Of a stretch of 12,470 nucleotides of DNA, positions 1-6,000 are shown one piece after another. The notes under the pieces are model-generated. The model made no database searches, was not told the origin of the DNA, and worked only from the letters and a program-made list of their open reading frames with translations. The number at the start of each line of letters is the position of its first letter. Position 1 is the stretch's first letter. The stretch comes from Lachnospiraceae bacterium (GTDB lineage: Bacteria > Bacillota_A > Clostridia > Lachnospirales > Lachnospiraceae): positions 1-12,470 of the forward strand of contig VSNT01000118.1 of NCBI GenBank assembly GCA_009774465.1. The letters run 5' to 3'. Position numbers and translations under genes: made by a program.

Positions 1-1296
1 AGTAATCAGGTAATTGGACGCCCAGCCCATAGGAACCTCATACCATACCCCCTGTACTCCAATTAGCGGCGCCAGGGTAAAAGCTGCCACAACACGTATC
101 CCCAGGTTAATCAGGTTGGCCAGGGTAAATACCAGCACGTCTCCGGCCCCTCTTAAAACTCCGTCCGTAATCGCTTTCAGCCCCAAAAAGACGAAGAAAA
201 ACGCAATAAAGGTAAGATAAGAATTTCCTGTTTCAAAAGCGGCTGGTGCACTGCCGGCTTCTAAAAATGATCTGATAATATATTCATGAAAAAGGGTAAG
301 CACCAGACAAATAATCACCGCAAAGGACGCCACCATTTTCACCGCTGCAAAATATCCCTTCTTCACCCGTTCAATCTGCCCTGCTCCAAGGTTCTGTGCT
401 GTAAAAGTGGAAACCGCATTGCCTGATGCAATCATAGGCACCACGCAGATAGATTCAATACGCATTCCTGCTGTATATCCTGCCAAAACAGAAGAGCCAA
501 AGCCATTTACCACGGACTGCACCAGCAGCATGCCAATGGAAACGATAGACTGCTGTACCATAGAAGGAATCGCCACTTTTACCATATTTCCAAACATCTG
601 CACATCGAACAGTGCTTTTTCTCCTTCCTGTTTATCATACCGCCTTAATGTTCTTAAAAGCAGGCAGAAGGAAATGACTGCTGATAACCCCTGCGCAAAT
701 ACTGTTGCCGCTGCTGCCCCTGCCACTCCAAGTCCCAAGCCTCCAACCAGCGCCAAGTCCATTACAATATTCAATAAGGAGGAAAAAATCAGCAAATACA
801 AAGGCGTCTTTGAATTTCCCAATGCATTAAAAATAGAGGACAATATATTATACATAAAAAGAAAGGGAAGTCCTGCAAAATAAATCTTCAGATACAGGAT
901 TGCATCCTCTAAAATATTATCCGGAGTATTAAGTGAAATCAGTATACTTCTGCTGAAAACCAGCCCAATCCCACCTAAGAAAACGCTTACTATCAGAAAG
1001 GAGAGCAGCGCTGTATTGACGGAAGTTTTCATTCTTTGGTAAAGCGCTGCTCCCAAATATTGAGATGTGATTACTGAAGCCCCTATTCCTCCTCCAATAG
1101 CAATCATTATAAAAACTGTAGTTAGTGAATAGGATGCACCAACTGCTGCAAGAGCTTTCTCACCAACAAACTGCCCCACAATAATAGAGTCTACGGTAGA
1201 ATAAAATTGTTGAAAAAGATTTCCCAAAATCATGGGAAGTGCAAAAAAGAACAAAGATTTTCCTGCACTGTCCGTAAGCATATCGTATTTTTTCAT
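1..1296 (-). CDS. MATE family efflux transporter, C-terminus cut by window edge
   Basis: This is an inner-membrane multidrug and toxin extrusion antiporter, a family that exports cationic drugs or metabolites in exchange for Na+ or H+. The reading frame stays open for 432 codons to the left edge. Typical members are about 450 residues, so only the last few are missing. I see the family's N-terminal signature near residues 30-45 (FYSTVDSIIVGQFVG), with alternating hydrophobic segments throughout and a second half that restarts the pattern (VAIPSMVQQSIVSIGMLLVQ), as in the two six-helix bundles. The ATG at 1296 is preferred because the AGG ribosome site lies 9 bases upstream. An in-frame ATG at 1302 would leave only 3 bases. 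The gene begins 19 bases after the stop of the C39-like gene and has no promoter of its own that I can see, so the two are probably co-transcribed. The substrate cannot be told from sequence. Confidence 0.93.
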   Translation of the reverse strand, partial: MKKYDMLTDSAGKSLFFFALPMILGNLFQQFYSTVDSIIVGQFVGEKALAAVGASYSLTTVFIMIAIGGGIGASVITSQYLGAALYQRMKTSVNTALLSFLIVSVFLGGIGLVFSRSILISLNTPDNILEDAILYLKIYFAGLPFLFMYNILSSIFNALGNSKTPLYLLIFSSLLNIVMDLALVGGLGLGVAGAAAATVFAQGLSAVISFCLLLRTLRRYDKQEGEKALFDVQMFGNMVKVAIPSMVQQSIVSIGMLLVQSVVNGFGSSVLAGYTAGMRIESICVVPMIASGNAVSTFTAQNLGAGQIERVKKGYFAAVKMVASFAVIICLVLTLFHEYIIRSFLEAGSAPAAFETGNSYLTFIAFFFVFLGLKAITDGVLRGAGDVLVFTLANLINLGIRVVAAFTLAPLIGVQGVWYEVPMGWASNYLIT

Positions 1297-1315
1297 TGCC
1301 ATAAACCTGCTGCTT

Positions 1316-2038
1316 TCATTTAATATATAAAATGTTCCCTAATATTGTTCCCAGAAAATGTGTATGTATCAATTCCTCATATTCCTTCCAGTTAACATAA
1401 TATTTTTCTCCCCAGGAAGATACCCCTAAATAAATGCCTTCTTTTTCTTCAATAATCTCTGTTACCACCACATAATGTTCTGAGACAGTACATGCCCTGC
1501 GATATGTTTTTTCCTCTTTTTTATAAAACGCGGCTCCCTTTCCCTTATCCTTTTTGAAAAGCATCATGGGAATGCATAAAATCACCGGAATATCCCGCTC
1601 CAGCATTCTGGTCATTCTTTGAAACAGTTTTCGTCCGCTCCACCCCCATATGGCCTTAAGCTTCCAATTTTTATCTCCTGCCATCCGGTTGAACTTTCGG
1701 CTCAATCTAAAACCGCTAAGTCCCTTACTTCCTTTCTTTGGCAAACCTCCCAAAAACTCATATATAAAATTAAAACAGGCCTTATACTCACTCTCCGTAA
1801 GCATCCGGTCTGAATATCTTTTGATTTCCTGAATCTGATAAACCGGATCGGTTCCTGCCAGATAAAGAAGAAGATCACAAAAAGCTATAATTCCGCATCC
1901 CAGACGTTTTTTTCTTTCATCCTCCGCCGATCCGGAAGCCTCACGAAAAAAGCCCTGATCCCCGCCATAAGAAACCGTATTCGTTTTCTCCCGTTTCACT
2001 TGTATGTACTGTCTTGTCAATCCTGCTATCTGTGGCAT
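1316..2038 (-). CDS. Uncharacterised protein with C39/papain-like cysteine peptidase pattern
   Basis: I do not recognise a named family. The 240-residue protein has the order of features seen in C39-like and papain-like folds. There is a cysteine at the start of a hydrophobic helix (LGCGIIAFCDLLLYLAG, Cys48), a late His followed by a hydrophobic strand (EHYVVVTEI, His188), and a closing SSWGEKYYVNWKEYEEL segment (207-223) resembling the Asn/Asp-Pro/Ser-Trp-Gly strand that carries the third catalytic residue. Here that position appears to be Ser, so activity is uncertain. No signal peptide or clear membrane helix is seen, so it is probably cytoplasmic. Start: GGAGG lies 6 bases before the ATG. 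A sigma-A-like promoter lies at 2126-2154. It leads a two-gene unit with the MATE transporter. Possible roles (processing or cleaving a peptide, or binding a ligand with a dead peptidase fold) are inference only. Confidence 0.72.
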   Translation of the reverse strand: MPQIAGLTRQYIQVKREKTNTVSYGGDQGFFREASGSAEDERKKRLGCGIIAFCDLLLYLAGTDPVYQIQEIKRYSDRMLTESEYKACFNFIYEFLGGLPKKGSKGLSGFRLSRKFNRMAGDKNWKLKAIWGWSGRKLFQRMTRMLERDIPVILCIPMMLFKKDKGKGAAFYKKEEKTYRRACTVSEHYVVVTEIIEEKEGIYLGVSSWGEKYYVNWKEYEELIHTHFLGTILGNILYIK

Positions 2039-2125
2039 AGCAATCCTCCACTCCTGCCATTACCCCGCGAACCTGAAACCGCTTCTTTAACTTTTCACCC
2101 GGAATAACTCCCGGATATGCTCTTT

Positions 2126-2154
2126 ATTATAGCAGTTACTGCAAAAAGTTTCCA
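2126..2154 (-). promoter_or_regulatory. Sigma-A-type promoter for the C39-like/MATE pair
   Basis: On the minus strand, TGGAAA (2149-2154) and a perfect TATAAT (2126-2131) are separated by 17 bases. The -35 matches the consensus at four of six positions. It would give a leader of roughly 80 bases before the start at 2038. The promoter is divergent from the tRNA promoter and the two -35 boxes are only about 25 bases apart. Confidence 0.6.
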
Positions 2155-2179
2155 CCTGTAAAAACCCGTAAAAATCAGA

Positions 2180-2209
2180 TTGACAAGATAAGGAAAGCTA
2201 TGGTAAAAT
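2180..2209 (+). promoter_or_regulatory. Strong extended -10 promoter for tRNA-Thr
   Basis: A perfect TTGACA (2180-2185) and TAAAAT (2204-2209) are separated by 18 bases, with TGG immediately before the -10 box (extended -10). The expected transcription start is near 2216, giving a 5' leader of about 25 bases before the tRNA, which is typical of a precursor trimmed by RNase P. Confidence 0.75.
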
Positions 2210-2240
2210 ACATTCTGTTGATGTCCAAAAGACATTGCAG

Positions 2241-2313
2241 GCTGCTGTGGCTCAGTCGGTAGAGCGTCGCATTGGTAGTGCGGAGGTCACGGGTCCGATT
2301 CCCGTCAGCAGCT
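2241..2313 (+). tRNA. tRNA-Thr, anticodon GGT
   Basis: The cloverleaf folds completely. The acceptor stem GCTGCTG/CAGCAGC (2241-2247 with 2306-2312) has seven perfect pairs. The D-arm is GCTC/GAGC with G18G19 present. The anticodon stem is TCGCA/TGCGG, with one T-G pair at its outer end. The loop is TTGGTAG with anticodon GGT at 2274-2276, the variable loop is five bases, and the T-stem is ACGGG/CCCGT. GGT reads the threonine codons ACC and ACT. The discriminator is T, as in Bacillus tRNA-Thr, and no CCA is encoded. Oddity: the T-loop reads TCCGATT, so position 55, almost always T (pseudouridine), is C. It is a single isolated tRNA with its own promoter and terminator. Confidence 0.95.
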
Positions 2314-2322
2314 TAAAAACAG

Positions 2323-2380
2323 AAATCCCTTATTTATGCAGATTATTGAAAACAGTCGCATAAATAAGGGATTTTTATTT
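2323..2380. terminator. Bidirectional intrinsic terminator between tRNA-Thr and the GH13 gene
   Basis: A perfect 17-bp stem (2323-2339 with 2358-2374) encloses an 18-base loop. On the plus strand it is followed by a T-rich run (TTTTTATTTATTT) and ends the tRNA transcript. On the minus strand the other flank reads TTTCTGTTTTTAAG. The hairpin begins 4 bases past the GH13 stop codon, so it probably ends that transcript too. Confidence 0.88.
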
Positions 2381-4229
2381 ATTTCCTTTTTAAATAACAG
2401 AACCCATAAGCAGGAATTTTAACATCAACCGGTCTTAATTCTTCCCCCGAAATCAAATCCACATACTCACCGTCTGTTTCATTGATCCACGCGGTTTTGT
2501 CATATTCGCTGAAATTAAACAGTCCAATTATTTTTTCATCTTCATAATATCTGCCAATGCCTAATATGGACTGGTCCCAGGTTTCGATTGTCCATGCATC
2601 CGCACTTGAAACAAACACTTTTTCTGATTTGCGAATTTCTTCAAGGCGGCTCAATCCCTGAAAGATCTTTCCTTCCACAGTATTCCTGTCTTTCACATTC
2701 TCCGCCCACTTCCAGTTCATTGCTCCACGGTGAATGTAACGGGAATCTGCTGCCTTATTGGGATCATCCTTGTAAGTGTAGTCATTTAACTGTCCAATTT
2801 CATCCCCGCTGTATAAAACGGGAATTCCCGACTGCATGAACATATATGCATGAAGCGTCAGATCAAACCTTATGGCTCTTTCCATTGCTTCCTCGTCCTT
2901 GTTTTCACCTGCTTTTTCTATGCCGCACATGGAAGCTGTTGTTCCACAGAATCTGGCATCTCCAGTGACCGGATCTGCATTATAAAGCTCTCCCCGACTG
3001 TTGCTTTCCCCTGCATAACCTTGAAAATAATCATTTAAATACTGCTTATGCGACTTTTCTCCCAGCCCCTCCAGCATCAATGTTCCATAGTCAAGCCCCC
3101 AGCCGATATCATCATGGCAGCGGAGATAATTTAAAAAGATATATTCCTTTGGCAGTGAGTTCACAATATCAAGCTGTTTTTTTAACAGCTTCACATCCCT
3201 GGTTGCCACCGTATGCCAGGTTGTTGCCATAGTGGTAACATTATAAAGCATATGGCATTCCGGTTTCTCCACAGTGCCGAAATAAGGCGTCACCTTCTCA
3301 GGCTCCATAACCACTTCCCCCAGCAAAAGAATGCCCGGGCAGACGATTTCACTAATCATACGCATCATGCGCACAATGGTATGTACCTGCTTCAAATTTC
3401 TGCAGGAAGTGTTTAATTCTTTCCAGATGTAAGGCACTGCATCAATACGGATAATGTCAATTCCTCTGTTTGCAAGATAAAGAAAATTGTACATCATTTC
3501 ATTAAATACCCTTGGATTTTTGTAATTCAAATCCCACTGATAGGGGTAAAATGTTGTCATTACAAAGTGCCCTGCATCTTCAAGCCAGGTGAAATTACCC
3601 GGTGCTGTTGTGGGAAACACCTGGGGAACTGTCTTTTCATACATAGCAGGCTCTTCTTCATTGTCAAAGAAAAAGTAGCGGCTCATATACTCTCCGTCCC
3701 CCTGACGGGCTTTTTTAGCCCATTCATGCTCCTCAGAAGTATGGTTCATAACAAAATCCATACATACATTAATACCCTTTTTATGGCAGGCGGCAGTCAG
3801 ACTGTCCAAATCCTTCATGGAACCTAACTTTTTCTGCACCTTACGAAAATCAGATACTGCATATCCTCCATCTGAACGATCCGGCGGCGTGTCAAGAAAA
3901 GGCATCAGATGCACATAATTGACCTTGCATTCCTCCAGATAGTCAAGTTTTGCCTCCACACCCTTCATATTGCCTGCAAAGTTGTCAATATAAAACATCA
4001 TCCCCAGCATATCATTCTGCTGATACCAGCCATGATCCTGTTCTCTTTTTTGATCACTCTTTTTCAGCTCGTTATTTCTTTTTTCATAAAACAGCTTCAT
4101 ATGATCGCACAGTTCCGCAAACATGGAACTGTTATCATACAGCTCCATATAAAGCCAGCGCAGCTCGTCATGATGCCTCTTTAATCTGCTTTCAAAAATT
4201 TCTTCCGCCTCCGAAACCTGCTTTTTCAT
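2379..4229 (-). CDS. GH13 amylosucrase / sucrose hydrolase-like enzyme (subfamily 4 type)
   Basis: This is probably a cytoplasmic sucrose-acting alpha-glucosyl enzyme that either builds alpha-1,4-glucan from sucrose (amylosucrase) or hydrolyses sucrose. It is 616 residues from the chosen start, close to known amylosucrases (about 630-650), and has no signal peptide. An alpha-helical N-terminal domain (about 1-80) precedes the TIM barrel. Visible GH13 motifs are MNHTS (161-165), the nucleophile Asp263 in RIDAVPYIWKELNTSC, the acid/base Glu305 in LLLGEV, and the transition-state Asp373 in YLRCHDDIGW. Asp120 (SDGGYAV) and Arg497 (DSRYIHR) match the salt-bridge pair that closes the -1 pocket around the sucrose glucosyl in Neisseria amylosucrase, which is why I favour GH13_4 over alpha-amylase or sucrose phosphorylase. 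Start: GAGG lies 6 bases before the ATG at 4229. The ATG at 4241 abuts its AAAGGA with no spacing. It lies 126 bases downstream of ptsI. Confidence 0.88.
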   Translation of the reverse strand: MKKQVSEAEEIFESRLKRHHDELRWLYMELYDNSSMFAELCDHMKLFYEKRNNELKKSDQKREQDHGWYQQNDMLGMMFYIDNFAGNMKGVEAKLDYLEECKVNYVHLMPFLDTPPDRSDGGYAVSDFRKVQKKLGSMKDLDSLTAACHKKGINVCMDFVMNHTSEEHEWAKKARQGDGEYMSRYFFFDNEEEPAMYEKTVPQVFPTTAPGNFTWLEDAGHFVMTTFYPYQWDLNYKNPRVFNEMMYNFLYLANRGIDIIRIDAVPYIWKELNTSCRNLKQVHTIVRMMRMISEIVCPGILLLGEVVMEPEKVTPYFGTVEKPECHMLYNVTTMATTWHTVATRDVKLLKKQLDIVNSLPKEYIFLNYLRCHDDIGWGLDYGTLMLEGLGEKSHKQYLNDYFQGYAGESNSRGELYNADPVTGDARFCGTTASMCGIEKAGENKDEEAMERAIRFDLTLHAYMFMQSGIPVLYSGDEIGQLNDYTYKDDPNKAADSRYIHRGAMNWKWAENVKDRNTVEGKIFQGLSRLEEIRKSEKVFVSSADAWTIETWDQSILGIGRYYEDEKIIGLFNFSEYDKTAWINETDGEYVDLISGEELRPVDVKIPAYGFCYLKRK

Positions 4230-4295
4230 TTTAATCCTCATTCCTTTCCCACATGTTCTTTTTCTGCGAAAGCAAACCCTTTAAAATTTTTATTT

Positions 4296-4349
4296 CCGCG
4301 AGCAACGAGCCAAAGTCATGCTTGCATGACCTTGGCGACTGCCGCGAGG
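4296..4349. repeat. Palindromic element in the ptsI/GH13 gap (REP- or MITE-like candidate)
   Basis: A near-perfect inverted repeat, CCAAAGTCATGC (4310-4321) and GCATGACCTTGG (4324-4335), has one mismatch and a minimal centre. It is flanked by a direct repeat CCGCGAG (4296-4302 and 4342-4348). The block is GC-richer than its AT-rich surroundings (TTTAAAATTTTTATTT on one side). It lies 7 bases past the ptsI stop on the minus strand, where it could act as a transcript-stabilising or attenuating hairpin. A U-run does not follow directly, so I do not call it a terminator. Only one copy is in the window, so repeat status is inferred from its structure. Confidence 0.5.
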
Positions 4350-4355
4350 GTGAAA

Positions 4356-5975
4356 TCAGGAAAGTTCTCTGATACATTTTCTTAAAGGCAGAATCATGGA
4401 CGGCGAAACTGACAATTCATCTAATCCCATTTTAACAAACTCTTCCGTCAGTTCCAGGTCTGCCCCCAGTTCCCCGCAGATTCCGGCCCATTTTCCATAT
4501 TTATGGGCGCTGTCGACTACCATTTGGATCATCCGCAGGATTGCTTTGTGATGAGGATTATAAAAATCATCCAGTTTTTCATTCTGCCTGTCTATGGCAA
4601 GCGTATACTGTGTCAAATCATTTGTTCCAATACTGAAAAAGTCTACCATCTGTGCCAGTTCATCACCAATCATAACTGCTGCCGGCGTCTCGATCATGAT
4701 ACCCTGCTCCGGATTTTTGAATGGAATCTGCTCTGCTTCCAGTTCCTTTTTTACTTCTTCCACAATTTCATAAATCTTTTTCACTTCTTCTGTGGAAGTA
4801 ATCATAGGATACATAATAGAAAGGTTTCCATGCACGGTTGCCCTGAACAGTGCACGAAGCTGTGTCTTAAAAATATCTGGCTGTTTTAAACAGATGCGGA
4901 TTGCCCGATAACCCAATGCAGGATTATCTTCCTTTCCAAGATTAAAATAATCCACCTGTTTATCCGCTCCAATGTCCAGCGTACGAATAATTACCTTCTT
5001 TTCTCCCATAGTCTGAAGAACCTGCCTGTATGCCTGAAGCTGTTCTTCTTCCGTAGGGAAATTGTCTCTTCCAAGATATAAAAATTCACTTCTGAACAGA
5101 CCAATTCCGCCTGCATCATTTTCAAGTACATATCCCACATCGCCTACACCGCCGATATTGGCATATACATTGACTTTCTTCCCGCTCAAAGTAACATTTT
5201 CCTTGCCCTTCAATTCCTGTAAAAGGCGCATTTTTTCCTTTTCCTGCTCCAGCTTTTGCTCTGTTTCCTCACACACGGCCTCGCTTGGATCAAAAATCAC
5301 TTCTCCCTTGATTCCGTCAACCACCGCTCTGGTACCGGATTTGATCTTATCAAGTTCCAAAGGAACTCCAATCAACGCAGGAATGTTCATCATACGTGCA
5401 AGAATTGAAGTATGAGAGTTGGCTGAACCATGTACCGTAACAAATGCCAGAATTTTTTCCTTATCCATCTGTACCGTTTCACTGGGGCTTAAATCGTCAG
5501 CAACGATAATAGAAGGCTCGGAAAAGTTAAAGTCATTTTCGCCATCACCGGAAAGGCACTGGATCAGACGGTTTGAAATATCCTTAACATCCGCTGCTCT
5601 GGCTTTCATGTAATCATTATCCATTCCGGCAAACATTTCTGAAAAATTATCTCCGGTTACAGCCACAGCATATTCCGCACTTACCTGTTCTGTCTTAATC
5701 AGATTGCTGATTGCCTCCTGATAATCGTCATCCTCCAGCATCATCTGGTGCACCTCAAAAATTGCAGCACTGGCTTCCCCCACTTCTACCACTGCCTTGT
5801 CATAAAGCTTTTGAAGCTGTTGTTTTGCTTTCTCAACTGCCTGCCCTACTCTTGCAATCTCTCCTGCCGGATCTTCGACCTTGTTTCTTTTTACCTGCTG
5901 TTCTTCTTTTCTAAGAACCATTACCGGGCCGATTGCAATTCCTTTGTAAACCGATTTTCCAAAAAATTTAACCAT
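4356..5975 (-). CDS. ptsI: Phosphoenolpyruvate-protein phosphotransferase (PTS Enzyme I)
   Basis: Cytosolic Enzyme I takes phosphate from PEP, releases pyruvate and phosphorylates HPr, starting the phosphorelay that drives PTS sugar import. The N-terminal HPr-binding and swivel domains carry the phospho-histidine His188 in GSANSHTSILARMM. The usual GGxTSH is varied here to GSANSH. The C-terminal PEP-binding barrel shows Arg295 (GLFRSEFLYL), metal ligands Glu429 (MIETPAAV) and Asp453 (FSIGTNDLTQYTLAIDR), and the catalytic Cys500 (AGICGELGAD). At 539 residues it is shorter than E. coli or Bacillus Enzyme I (about 570-575) because it ends right after the VSPSMILPLRK motif. All catalytic parts are present. 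Start: GGAGG lies 9 bases before the ATG. It follows the hybrid kinase stop by 25 bases, so it is probably co-transcribed with the kinase. No ptsH is adjacent. Confidence 0.97.
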   Translation of the reverse strand: MVKFFGKSVYKGIAIGPVMVLRKEEQQVKRNKVEDPAGEIARVGQAVEKAKQQLQKLYDKAVVEVGEASAAIFEVHQMMLEDDDYQEAISNLIKTEQVSAEYAVAVTGDNFSEMFAGMDNDYMKARAADVKDISNRLIQCLSGDGENDFNFSEPSIIVADDLSPSETVQMDKEKILAFVTVHGSANSHTSILARMMNIPALIGVPLELDKIKSGTRAVVDGIKGEVIFDPSEAVCEETEQKLEQEKEKMRLLQELKGKENVTLSGKKVNVYANIGGVGDVGYVLENDAGGIGLFRSEFLYLGRDNFPTEEEQLQAYRQVLQTMGEKKVIIRTLDIGADKQVDYFNLGKEDNPALGYRAIRICLKQPDIFKTQLRALFRATVHGNLSIMYPMITSTEEVKKIYEIVEEVKKELEAEQIPFKNPEQGIMIETPAAVMIGDELAQMVDFFSIGTNDLTQYTLAIDRQNEKLDDFYNPHHKAILRMIQMVVDSAHKYGKWAGICGELGADLELTEEFVKMGLDELSVSPSMILPLRKCIRELS

Positions 5976-6000
5976 AACAAAATACCTCCATAATTTATTT

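Noticed and set aside
407..883. 158-codon plus-strand open frame
   Set aside because: It lies wholly inside the MATE gene on the other strand, its product is low-complexity with no membrane or domain pattern, and no ribosome site fits.
1619..1832. Two overlapping plus-strand open frames
   Set aside because: They are shadows of the C39-like gene, with no ribosome site and no recognisable protein features.
2097..2115. CCGG-flanked short hairpin in the leader of the C39-like gene
   Set aside because: Only four self-complementary bases per arm with an eight-base loop and no further pairing, too weak to call a riboswitch or attenuator.
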